Positions 1-10,208 of a stretch of DNA of 64,000 nt are shown here, piece after piece (the first letter of the stretch is position 1; every line of letters starts with the position of its first letter). The notes beneath the pieces are model-generated. The model saw only the letters and a program-made list of their open reading frames with translations. It made no database searches and was not told where the DNA came from. Source of the stretch: Lenzites betulinus (Eukaryota > Basidiomycota > Agaricomycetes > Polyporales > Polyporaceae); contig JABYQU010000009.1 in NCBI GenBank assembly GCA_022264855.1, positions 62,001 to 126,000 of the forward strand, written 5' to 3'. Position numbers and translations under genes: made by a program.

Positions 1-954
1 GGGGCGCTGCTCCTGAGCTCTGTCGAAAAGCACGTCGAGCTCGCGCAAGGCGCGATGGAGCTCGCGCGGGTGTATGCCTTGATTGCCGTGTTCCATCCAC
101 TCGCTCTCGTACTTCATTCCGAGGGCTGAGGCTTCGTTGATGATGGTATCGCGCACGTCGGAAAGTTCGTGAAGGCGGTCAAAAACCGGAATAACCTTTC
201 CTTCGGCGGCTGACTTGGTCAGCTTGCTTGAACGGAGATCTTGAAGCAGTTTGGACAGCATGGACTAGGTATCAAGCATCAGTCTACTCGCTCGCCTCGA
301 CCAGCCAGTCGCGAAGCAGACGTACCTCTGATGAAAGAATAATGAAGTATTGCTTCCAACAAGTGAAATTGGCATATGCCCGGCGGTTGTATCCACGGGC
401 TTTGTCAAGCCCTTGTCTGAGGGCTGGCATGCCGCGGTAGAATTGAACACGGCTGAGGATATCCAAAGAGTGGTCGTTCACACGCGCATCGTACAAGACC
501 TGACACTTTCATGGACTATCAGCTATACATGACAGGTGCGGGCGCGCCGACTTACTTCATTCATCAATTCCTCCACTCGAGCTAAGGCAGCGTTGTCGCT
601 TTGAATGCGTTCCATGAGTTGGGTAACCAAGCAAGTGTTAGCATGCCCATGACCGGCGTAGGTCTGTCGCATGGTGGTGGAGACCGCTTGGAAATCATTC
701 TTCAGGTTGGTGCGATACTGCTTGTTCAAGAAGCTAAGACGATTGGCCATAGCAGATGTCCAGGACGTCCTGGAAGCGGGTAATTGGAGCGTCTGTCTCA
801 AGCTGATGTACGTCAAGCAAACCGCCGGCAACGCTACACAGAACAGAATGATAGAAACATACTTGGAGAGGGTCAAGTCAAACTCGACGCAGGCGATACG
901 AATGTTCTGCTCCTTCATTTGAATGTCTGCAAGAGCGAGATCTACGTCAGTCAT
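1..954 (-). CDS. X1: uncharacterised helical protein, paralogue of X2 (3' end cut by window)
   Basis: Function unknown. The start is ATG at 954; an upstream in-frame GTG is less likely because a TATA box lies just above it. I read exons 954-863, 802-556, 499-326 and 264 to the window edge, with introns at 862-803, 555-500 and 325-265. The apparent membrane segment in an unspliced reading is intron 1. The spliced protein is rich in charged helical segments with no signal peptide or membrane span. It aligns along its length with X2 (18265-19578): a shared NK-YR motif, a later PVF segment, and an R-EL-RAL-L-D segment near the end. All three introns sit at the same positions and phases as in X2. 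It is transcribed away from A and the inverted repeat. The C-terminus lies outside the window. Confidence 0.7.
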
Positions 955-1017
955 GTTTGGGATATCGAGATTGGCGTGAAGTAAGGAGTAGTGAGGTTCA
1001 AGGACAGAAGAACGCAC

Positions 1018-1026
1018 TTATATATG
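1018..1026 (-). promoter_or_regulatory. TATA box of X1
   Basis: On the minus strand this reads TATATAA, about 65-70 nt upstream of the X1 ATG at 954. That spacing suits a short 5' leader. Assigned by motif only. Confidence 0.45.
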
Positions 1027-1491
1027 CGTAGAAAGTGAGCCACTCACCAGGTGTAGGTAGGCAATTGGCCGTCGAACACGAGGTGTCAGCGGCACGACCC
1101 GACCAGGGGTGGTGGGATTCATCACAAAGGAGTAGTGTTGGAATCGAGAGTGCATGATAAAGGAATCGTGCCGCAAAGTCGGGTGTGATCGGCGGTGAGT
1201 CAATCGGTGGAGGAGGAGAAAGAGAAAGAGCAAAGGTCTTTGGTTCGGCAAACCTTGCACTGAGAAATCGACGGGTTTCCATACACGGCGCACGTACGAC
1301 TACGCGCTTACGCGGGCCGGCCGATCTGCATACAAACTCCGGGACAACGGCGTCGATTGTGCTCATAGGAACTACAGTCACTCTGACATGATCATTCTCG
1401 GTCGACAAGTATCATGGGGGCGTAACATACAACAAGATTGTATTATTCGTACAGAGAGCGCACGCACATCGCGTGATAAGGGCCTTCAACA

Positions 1492-2654
1492 CTACTCCTG
1501 AGCTGCCTCGCGTGCTACAGCAAGCACCCGTTCGAGGTACCACAATACCGTACCAACTACCTTCAAAAGAAGACGCACGACACGTCTTTCGAAGGTGGCC
1601 ACGATAAACTTGATGCGGTGAAGGACGCCGAAGAACTGGAAGAGCATTCCCGGGTCGAAACGGGCGCGCATGGTGAGGATGAAAAGGGTGAACTCCGACA
1701 CGATGATGATGAAGATCGCAAAGATAATGCCGGCCACAATTCCCCCGCCGGCCGAAGATATATAGGTGGAGCTTGGAGGGGGGGCATGGAAGTCGTAACC
1801 GGTGGCCCGCACGCGCATCTCACTGATCCTGAACGGTGTCTGAGTGGGATCGTGGGCCTAGGTGTCCGTCAGTCGTGTGCGTTGCTACTACGGAGATTAT
1901 TCATACCTGGGTATGGACCTTGACAAATTCTCCAAGAACACCCTCGTCGACTTTGATCCCTTTCTCCTTCAAATACCCTGGGGTGAGAATGAGCGGCGCA
2001 TAACGCTGTAGAATGGGTGTTACTGACACTCGATGGCATCCTTGAAAATGTAGCGCAACTTCTGATGGGTGACTGCGACGCGCGGATGGTATTGACCATT
2101 GCGCTCGGGAGCCACCTGGCAGGTAAATAAGCCCGCTGAAGTATAGGGAGAAGATGTGACATACCACCAGAAGCGCAAGGCTATCGGGGTTCTCAAGCTC
2201 ACGTACATGTCCCCTGGCCTGAGGGATGTCGCCAGGAATTGCTTCAACAGTGACCGGATCATATGCGCCCGGAAGGGTGCTATAGGTAACCTGCATGACG
2301 CTCGTCAAAACGTAGAAGGGAGGTTGTATGAAAGGGGGGCTGACAGTCGATGTAAGAGACATCTCGCTGGGCACTACAACCGTCGGGCGCTAGGGGGCGA
2401 AGAGGTATTCAGAAGGGAAACCGATGGCCCGTTACACGACGTACCTGTTGAGTGGCTGACCGTGAAACGTTCTCGGGGGAAGAGCTGCCCCCGGAAGCCG
2501 GTCCCTCAGGAGGCTCGCTGGAGATGCGCCTCGAGCCGTTATGTCCAGATAACAATGTATCAGGCGCATCCCGCGCAGGAGGATCGACATATGTGCGGTG
2601 CTGGACAGAGCGGTCGGTCGGCGCGTCCGTGAGCACATCCGTGTAGTCTGCCAT
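1492..2654 (-). CDS. A: single-pass membrane protein, chimeric paralogue of B
   Basis: Function unknown. Five exons: 2654-2445, 2389-2165, 2115-2028, 1977-1907, 1857-1492 (210/225/88/71/366 nt), giving about 319 residues. The plan matches B (204/228/85/74/228) with the same phases (0,0,1,0). The first 53 codons lie inside the inverted repeat and differ from B at only two residues (14 D/N, 20 R/H). After that the two proteins diverge abruptly. Exons 3-4 remain alignable, both with a V-T-x(2,3)-L-R motif and a WY pair made across the third intron. Exon 5 encodes a hydrophobic span of about 25 residues (roughly 235-262), then a basic amphipathic tail, so the protein is probably membrane-anchored near the C-terminus. 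It is divergent from E across IR-L, which holds its promoter. Confidence 0.72.
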
Positions 2655-2869
2655 AGCGTGAAAGCTGCAATGAGAGGAGGAAACGACATGCATGTGAGCG
2701 AGCTGCAAGACGCGGAAGAGACGAGGGATATGTACTATGGGGTGTGTGGGCGCAAAGTGCAGAAGACGAAAGAGCATGAACGGCGTCCTGAAATAGGGAT
2801 GCGAAGCCGGGGAGCTCGAACGTACCGCGTTATAATCACCATGCACCGATCCTCGCACTGCCCTAGAGT

Positions 2870-3610
2870 GTGCTCGGAGTGGCGCTATCCGAGACCTACG
2901 GATTGAGAAGGGTGAAGGGTGAGCACGCCGCACGGCGGTCAGCTTCATTGTGCTCGCAATCGCCCTTCCCGACACACGCGTTGAACATCGGCGAAGGGCG
3001 GAATACACGTTCGGACTCGTGCTCGGAGATTCCCGCCGAATTAAGGGGTACGCGTACGAGCGTGGTCGAAATATCGTGCTGAGATCCGCACCCTGATGAC
3101 CCTCGGGGCGCGCGTTTGTGAAGAGTTGGCGTACACGGTCGGAGGCGTCGTGCTCGGAGTGGCACTGTCCGAGACCCGCTGTATGAATGGGTAAGCATAC
3201 GTATGTGCTCGGAACGACCGCACTGGAGCCATACCTCGACGTCACTCGAGAAGAACAAACGATCCAGCAAGACGTTTGTGAAGAGTTAGCGTACACGTTC
3301 AGAGTCGTGTTCGGAGTGGCACCGGCCGATCCCAACGAATGAAGAAGCTTACGGAGATACTTGAAATTGCCGTGCTCTGTGATCTGCGGCCCAGTCGCTG
3401 TTCGAGAGAGACAAACGATCTGTCGTGTGTTGGTGAAGAGTCGGTGTCCACGGTCGAAGTCGTGCTCGGAGTGGCACTGTCCGTTATCCGATACGACGGG
3501 TCCAAACGCTTGTCATAGACCCTCACGAGGTCTACACGAGGCTCCTCGTGCAGTACCTACCCTGGAGACACAAACGACGGCGACCGCACTGGAGAAGAGC
3601 ATGGAGAAGA
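2870..3610. repeat. Degenerate ~155-bp tandem repeats inside IR-L
   Basis: The block GTGCTCGGAGTGGC, or a close variant, recurs near 2872, 3019, 3149, 3303 and 3464. The last three are preceded by GTGAAGAGT and a GTxCACG element, and interleaved with ACAAACGATC near 3250 and 3411. Spacing is about 150-165 bp. The mirror copy lies at about 14413-15153 in IR-R. Being between two divergent promoters, the units could bind a regulator. That is inference. Confidence 0.6.
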
Positions 3611-4419
3611 GCAGGGGCCGCTACGGTTCATGTTAGGACCTTATCGGGTGGCACAGGGAACACGACGTGCTTACAGTTGAGAGCAAAGCGGCCGAAAAAG
3701 CGGTCAATGTACGCCACGATGCCGACACGAGGATCATTCCGTGCTGCACTGGATACCCGCGTCGACAGCTATACGAGGGGAAGTTAGTCGATATACTGAC
3801 TCAGTGAGAGAGAAACTCTGTGACTGGACCTTGGGAGCCCGTACGCTCATGGATAGGCGTTGCATCGAGCATTAGGTGCTGCGTCGCCGGCCAGTCAGGT
3901 CGAGATCGCTACCCGCGCGTGGGTGTGAGCGGTAGCGTATCGAAGATCCTATGTATCACGAGGCCTCCGACGCCGTTACTTCTGCGTGGCGGCGATGATA
4001 CAGGCAGAAGGGGCGTGTTCGGCGCGGCCTTTCGTGCGCCCAAAGTCGGCCCGATATGTCTGGTATGGCGTAGTTTTTCGTTGACAGCAGGTCAGCGTCA
4101 TCACGGCCTGCACGTGGAAACTATATCCTTACATTTACGCTCTCATGCACTGCGAGGTTGCTGCTTGCGGCTTGTTGGTACTTCTGCTCGCGGGTTCAGA
4201 GTAAGCGTATAGGCGCCTCACAGACCCAGAATCCGAGCGCACATTGTCACACGTCACGCAAGTCGTAGCTGGATTCGCGCGAATCGGGGACCCCGAGAAG
4301 TGACTCCCGTAACGCTTTCCGCCTCACGCAGCGCGTTTCCTCAGCTAACTCACTCCCGCCATGCTGCCAACCGGGTGGTCGTCTCCCTATCCTTTGTCTT
4401 CGACTTTTGGGGCTCGCTC

Positions 4420-4430
4420 ATATATCATGG
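4420..4430 (+). promoter_or_regulatory. TATA-like element upstream of E, duplicated upstream of F
   Basis: A CATATATC element about 100 nt upstream of the E ATG lies within the identical repeat. Its mirror copy sits at 13593-13603 upstream of F. E and F should therefore have the same core promoter and transcription start. Motif evidence only. Confidence 0.35.
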
Positions 4431-4523
4431 CTCTTCTTCGAGAGGCCTCACTCATCGCCCAGCCGCGCTACTCCCCCCAAACATCCAAGTTACTTCCCTT
4501 CCCTGCGATCTACGGCTGGCACC

Positions 4524-5455
4524 ATGTTGCCCCCTACTTACCATACCCGTGAGTGTTATGTATGCCGCGCTAAACTACGTCGTACGCATTTGTTTGCTGT
4601 TATAGGTCTTCAGCGTGCCTTGAATGACATCATGCTGCGAGACCAGACTGTAGTACAGTACGAGGACCTCGTTCGCCACAGTACGTTTCCCTTTCTTTTC
4701 GCTGAGAGTACCTCTGACGTCATCTATTTTAGTTTGCGACCAGTTCAAATCGTCGAACTCCGTTTACGGGCGCCGATACAAGGACCACATACAAGTCGCC
4801 GTGAAAAGAGAGGTTGGCCCATCGTCGTTCGCGTCTCCGCTGCGGGCTGATATTGAACGCGCGCCCGCAGATTCGTGCGCGGCGCATTGCCTTAGATGCG
4901 CTTCATCCAGGCCGTCTAGTCATCACCCCAATCGGACTACGTTTGTAAGTAAGCATCTTCGTTTAAGTCGGCGCGGGCTCATCGGCTTTTCCCAGTTATC
5001 GCGAATGGGGATCTATTCCTCTGTATGACCGGAAGGATGCACGTATGAGGTACCTCACTATTCGCCAGGTAAGCCCCCATGCCTCTCGTATGACACGCTC
5101 TTCATTCAACATATCCCTACAGCTCAACATGCACGCCTGTGCGCTCCGTGATATCCTCAAAGAGATATCAAATGATATTGCTGTATACTATCATGATAAC
5201 GACAACATGCACGATCATTCCACCCTGCCCAACGATGTATGCGGCAGTACTACGTGCCTCCAATATATCGATACTAACGGTTCTTTAGGTCTACACCGTG
5301 TGCAATAACGTCAAGCGACTGCAAGACCAGGTGAGTATACACATGCTTCGATGCCATGCGCCACCCTCTCACCACCACAGAATACGGAGCTTGAAGTAGA
5401 GCTGAACCTTCAAGAAGGCAGGAAGCAACGTCTTCTTACAATCGTGGGATTCTGA
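4524..5455 (+). CDS. E: uncharacterised protein, diverged paralogue of F
   Basis: Function unknown. Eight exons: 4524-4548, 4606-4680, 4733-4812, 4871-4944, 4996-5068, 5123-5236, 5289-5330, 5381-5455 (25/75/80/74/73/114/42/75 nt), 185 residues. F has exons of 31/75/80/77/82/114/42/264 nt with the same phases, so exons 2, 3, 6 and 7 are equal in length. In the segment from exon 2, 9 of 25 residues match F, including RLQ and Y-x-DL. Exon 4 shares a TP-x-GL motif. I chose the ATG at 4524 because it gives the phase-1 first intron seen in F. An upstream ATG at 4429 gives an overlapping frame that does not splice correctly. The C-terminal exons look helical or coiled coil. No signal peptide, membrane span or homeodomain is visible. 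Confidence 0.75.
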
Positions 5456-5919
5456 ATGGTGGTACGATGGGGTTGTCTGTGATGTAGTATCCTACGATGT
5501 AACCGTAATGTTTCTGTGTATTTCTTAGCCGTGTATGACGAACATCTTGATTGGCTCATATCGATATCGGCTGCTTGTCTGCGAAGACCTGAGCCTCGCC
5601 GACATACACCCACGTGATTCCTAGCTGTGGCTGGCGTGGCTAGCGTTGTGGGAGACTGCTGCAGTGAGAGCACCGCTTCACAGCTAGAGTTGGGTCCACA
5701 ACGTAGGACTTGGGTACACACCGTCGTGAATGCACGAGCAGGTAGGATATTGCTATATCAGATGACGGCTAGCGTGATATAACAGCATCGTAATAGACCG
5801 GGCAATACACAGGCTAAGAGAAGACGAGGAGCGAGAAACTAGAAAATAGTACGCGCCTGTTTTACTCGTCAGAGAGTCACGCTGGATGGTATGACCGAAA
5901 GTAACGCACCATTTGATAC
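5456..5919. other. Intergenic, E to G
   Basis: Region between the convergent ends of E and G. No gene, tandem repeat or RNA gene recognised. Confidence 0.5.
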
Positions 5920-6936
5920 TTAATTAGAAGTTCCGTTGGAGGGAGAGCGCGTGTCCTGGTGACCCTTCACTTGCTGGTCCTTGTCGCGCTTCTTCGTGCG
6001 GCCCTTGTACGTACGCATAGTGTCCTTCGTCACCCAAGATGGCTCCCCGTTGGCACAGAAGTTCAGGATGTAGCCTCGTAACTGAGGGTGAGGATGGCAT
6101 AGCTCGATAGAGGTCCACTGGGAAATACCGCTGCGGAGCCACGCCTGCTTCGCGCCGTCCGCGCGGGTGTGAACGTACAGGTCGCCGACACGGGCAGCCG
6201 TAAGATCCGGAGGCGTAGACAGGAGATCACGGCCGTTCGAAGCGAACCACACAGTTTTCTCGTTTTGACTACGAATACCTCGCTCGTAGCGAGTAATCTG
6301 CAGCGGGCCCCTGTGTGTCGTGAATGCTTGAAATGAGTCACCACTCTCCATTCGACGTATTGACCTACACAGGTGAATCTTGAGAGCAGCCAGAGCCGGC
6401 CGTCCCTTCGGACGAAGGCAGGGAGGATTGCAACTTTCGCGACGAGGCGGATTCGTCACAAGCGGGGGAAGGTATAAGTGCTTCCTGGGAGGTGCCTCCC
6501 TTGCCGTCAGACTGACCTGCCTCAGCACCGAGGGGCATGATAGAGGTCGAGTTCGGCGATAGAGGGCGTATCGAGTTATTCGGTATTTCAGGACGCGTGG
6601 GAACCTTGTTTAAGTATGTGAGCACCACTCGTTCGGAGGTGGACAGCTCGTCTACGTACTTTGTCATACATTGGGGGTAGGGATTTCCCGCGGACCGGTT
6701 TGGCGCCTGCATGCGACAGAGGCTTCAAACTACGGAGAATGAGTAGTGAGCAGCCAGTTACCGTTATATACATCTCCCACTTACACGCTAAGGACTCGTT
6801 GTTGTTGACGAAGATGACGATGGCGAAGGATCACCGACTCTGAGCTTAGGGGCCGGCCTTCATCGCTGGCCAGTAGAACAGCCGGATATGGGGTGAACCT
6901 GGCTATGATCGTGACGGGCGTTCTGGGCTCGAACAT
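5920..6936 (-). CDS. G: uncharacterised protein in the repeat loop
   Basis: Not recognised. The likely start is ATG at 6936. The 5' part splices over an intron ending near 6730, an intron near 6655-6600 is likely, and one near 6370-6330 precedes the last long exon. The N-terminal exon is short and basic. The middle is low-complexity and rich in Ser, Pro and Gly. The last exon, ending with TAA at 5920, has a compact region with several Trp residues and a lysine-rich tail, which could suit a nuclear or nucleic-acid-associated protein. It is a single copy inside the loop with no mirror partner in the window. Exon boundaries are tentative. Confidence 0.45.
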
Positions 6937-7455
6937 GGCGGCTTGTGCACTGACACTGTGGAGGTAGCGTACTGGAGATGTTAAAACAAAATGAAGGATC
7001 CTCACTGTTTTATATGTCCGGTCAAGCAAGTGCATGAACAATGCTCGATTGCTGACCGAGACCTATAGCTCGTAGGGCGGGGAGAGGAATCGACCCAGTC
7101 CAGCGACAAAAAGATTGAAGGCCGAAGACAGAGTCGCTTTGTTACAAGTCGTGTGAAGTAGGCATCGTTGAGCCCGGCACCGGACTGTGAGCGTTTTGCT
7201 TTGTTTGGTTGTTACAAAGCTCACCGATCTGATTTGGGATCGCCTGGAACACGAGGCTACTGAGCGATCAAGATTGTCGTGACGTAGTACTGAGCTCAAG
7301 CGCTCAAGCGCTCAAATCTCACGCAAGTCACTGAGGATGCATAACCGAGGCCAGCTGTGTTACTGGCCACTGCAAGGTCTTAACAGCACGGAGAGACAAA
7401 GAGCCGTGTATTACAAATGAGTGTCGGGCCGCTGCTACCGCCAGGAACATCCGAG
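6937..7455. other. Intergenic, G to D
   Basis: Upstream of G and downstream of D. A short direct repeat of AAGCGCTC lies near 7298. Nothing else identified. Confidence 0.4.
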
Positions 7456-9821
7456 TCAGATAGGTAACGACAGATAGGGGTACAAGAGAGTGAAAGAGAG
7501 TGTGACTCCGGAAACGCTATATATATCGTACAGAATATAGGGAGCATTGAAGGCAGAGGCAGAATGATGCTGGGCGAAATCGATCAGAAATACAAGCCGA
7601 GGGGGTTGTGTCGGCCGTTGTACTCTTCGGCCAGCCTGGAATACTAGTTGGTCAATAAGAGCATCGTAGAGAGAAGAATCACCCAACTTGACAATCTCTT
7701 GGTCGTGTGAAAAATCGTACTCGATGTCCTCGCGAACGAGCAGCTGCTTCCGGTCGTAGGGATGAAGGCCTTGGAGCCACGCTGCGTCATAAGCATTCCG
7801 AGGGAGCTGCTTCACAGGGGGACGCCTGGTCGAGATCTTGTCTGAGTAGAAGCGACTGTGTGGTTGGGAACCGGGGGTGTTCTTGTTCACTTCATTCATG
7901 CGGAGTCGGTGGTAGTTGCTGTCAAACACGCGGAGCCAGGGTGTGATCAAAGCAGCGCGCCATTCCTTCCTGAATACCCCGTACTGCGCGAACCCGTTTG
8001 AATGATCCGATTCATCCGAACTCATGCCTTTCACACCAAGCGCCATGAGCATTGGCACATGACGCCGGAGCGGGGCATACGAATGCGCGACAGCTAGGCG
8101 ACGATAGTACAACTGCGACATTGAAGGTGAATCGAAGAGCGAATCAAAATATATAAGAGGATGCTCACATTACGCTGACGCTCCGATCGATTGAGAAGCC
8201 TCTGCCGAAGACGCAACGTCTTCTCATCCAGACTGGAGGCCTGCCATTTGGTACACAAGTACTTGAGGTGCCCGCCGAACAGTTCCGCAACTCGTTCCTG
8301 AGGTGCCGAAGGATTCAGTGCGATGAAATTTTCGACGAACAACTCGATGATGGATTGATTCCACAGAGAGGTCGGCGGCGATCGGAGGTCGGGAAGAAAC
8401 TGCTGGATGGTGCAACATGGGCCTGCATGAGGGTCGTAGTCATCTACCGCCTCGTCCTTGGGTAGCATATCACTCGTGATGGGGTCCTTAGCAGTTTTCC
8501 GCTTCATCAGCTGACGAGTAAGGACTCGGATTTTCTCCTGATGAGCCAGATACGCGTTAGTGGTATCACTCGAAGAGTGAAGTCGATCAGTCTCACAGCT
8601 AGCCCGACATCGTCAGGATCACGCGCAGTGGGGAGTCCTTTGAGCTTGGTTTCCGACTCGCGCCCACGACGAGGCCGGCGGGGGATGGGGATGAAAGGGG
8701 GAGTATCCACGTCCATGGGGGTATGCTGATTTTCCGTGGGAGGCGCGGTATTGGGAGGGGGAGGGGGCGGAGCCGAGGGGGTCGTGTGTTCAAAGAAGCC
8801 TCTTGCCTGCAGAGTAGAAAAAAACTGTGTCTGTTGGTCCATCAAGGTCACCAGACGGGAGATGTTGTGGTTCATTTCGTGAAGGTCATTCCGAATGTAA
8901 GAAACTTCGGACTGGGTCGCGAATGTCTATGGGATGTCAGTCGATTAGAAGGCAATGACAATCGTTGAGCTTACCGAAAAAGGCGGCTGGCCTTGGGGCG
9001 GTGATTGTCTCCTAGGGCGACCTTTACCTTTGTCCTGTCGGCGGCGATCTCTCTCACCGCCCTCGCTGCCGCTAAAAAGGCTCGAGCCGAATTCGTCGTT
9101 GTCGGCATCATCGCCAGTAGAGCCACCTTCGCCGCCGTCCGTTGTCCGTCGTGGAGCTTTACCTCGCCGATTTCCAGTAGAACCGAATCCCCCAGAGCCA
9201 TTGGCAGCGGCCTCGCCATGAGGGTTGAGATCGCGTCTCCCACTGCTCGACAGAGCATGATGGACGCGATCTGTACTAGTAGACGTAGCAAAGGAGCCGG
9301 CGTTGGGAAACATGTCCGGCGTGTCGAACATGTACGTCTGCGGGTGTATTGTGTTCGGGTACATGGGCATGAAACGCGCATTCCCGGCGGCGGCGGGAGT
9401 CTGGAAAGGATCATCTCGCGAACGCTGACGACGACGCTTGAAGACGGTGGGCACATCTTTGCCTTGCATGTTGTCGTCGTCGTCGTCGTCTGCATCGAAA
9501 CCCTGTGCCATCCTTCGTTTCCCGGCCGCTGCGGCCCCGCGCGAATTGTGCGTCTTCCTGGCGGTGGGCGACCTCCCGTGAGGCAAACCTAGTATGATAT
9601 AGGTTGTCAGATGCAGGTGTGGTTCCTCAACATGTCCTCAACGTATACTAACCGGAAGGGCTACCAGCGGGCGTCGTGGACGGCGATAAGAACGGATCAT
9701 TGCGGATGAGCGAATCTGTAAGACTCTAGTCAGCGAGTAGGTTCGGAGAATGAGCCTGGGAGAGCCTACTGAGGAGGCTCGCGCCCCCAGTGTTGGATGT
9801 GCTGTTTGTTTCCTGAGACAT
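7456..9821 (-). CDS. D: large charged, proline-rich uncharacterised protein
   Basis: Function unknown. Six exons: 9821-9770, 9715-9653, 9588-8975, 8926-8597, 8537-8169, 8112-7456, giving about 694 residues in a continuous frame. The start is ATG at 9821; the first two exons are very short and supply the frame. The N-terminal half is disordered: a run of Asp residues, a basic K-R-R-R-Q-R segment that could be a nuclear signal, then Ser/Gly-rich sequence. A short helical or coiled region is followed by a proline run of six. The C-terminal half is denser, with a GMSSDES motif and an R-x-W-R segment followed by conserved-looking aromatic positions. The C-terminal style recalls uncharacterised proteins abundant in agaricomycetes, from general familiarity only. 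Single copy in the loop. Confidence 0.6.
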
Positions 9822-10208
9822 AGTCGGAGGGGGGTGAATGAGGCGGGGGTGGGGTGAATGTTCTTCAAGTGCACGGAGCAGGGTTTTTGGGGGAAACACG
9901 CACGACAAAGGAACTACACGCCACTCGGAGGTCGGACGAGATGAACACGTTGTTTGGAACATGATCCCCTTCCTGCACATTGTGAACAAAGACTCGTAGT
10001 TCCGGGGGGAGGGGGGTACATTGCGGCATTGAGCGCATGTTGAGCTACAAAGGAACACCATAATGTGCATTTCAAACCATCTAAAATATCAATTCAGTCG
10101 CGCAGTAATCCCGTCACTCACGAAGATGTGATTCGATCCGGAATGCGGACACGTAGAGGTCGCGAATCTACAGATATAGTGCCCGGGATAAACATTATAT
10201 GCGTGTGT
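9822..10208. other. Intergenic, D to C
   Basis: Short interval upstream of D and downstream of C. Contains G-rich tracts near 9828-9855 and 10001-10016. No gene seen. Confidence 0.4.

Larger units (their letters stand above)
2494..4498 (+). repeat. IR-L: left arm of 2,005-bp inverted repeat
   Basis: Position p here pairs with position 18023 minus p in IR-R (13525-15529). Both arms are exactly 2,005 bp with no indel. By eye I find mismatches only at 2596, 2615, 2686, 2731, 2732 and 3774. The outer end falls in A exon 1. The inner end falls in the 5' leader of E, 26 bp before its ATG at 4524. The arm therefore contains the bidirectional promoter of A and E and the start of A. Long reading frames inside the arm have no gene-like splicing or recognisable domain and look fortuitous. 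A transposon terminal repeat is unlikely, because both ends lie in homologous genes rather than at target-site duplications. Confidence 0.95.

Noticed and set aside
2409..3335. Long open frame in IR-L (minus strand), mirrored at 14688-15797
   Set aside because: It runs through the intron and exon 1 of A/B in other frames and through tandem repeats. Low-complexity translation with no domain; the copy in the other arm only reflects the repeat.
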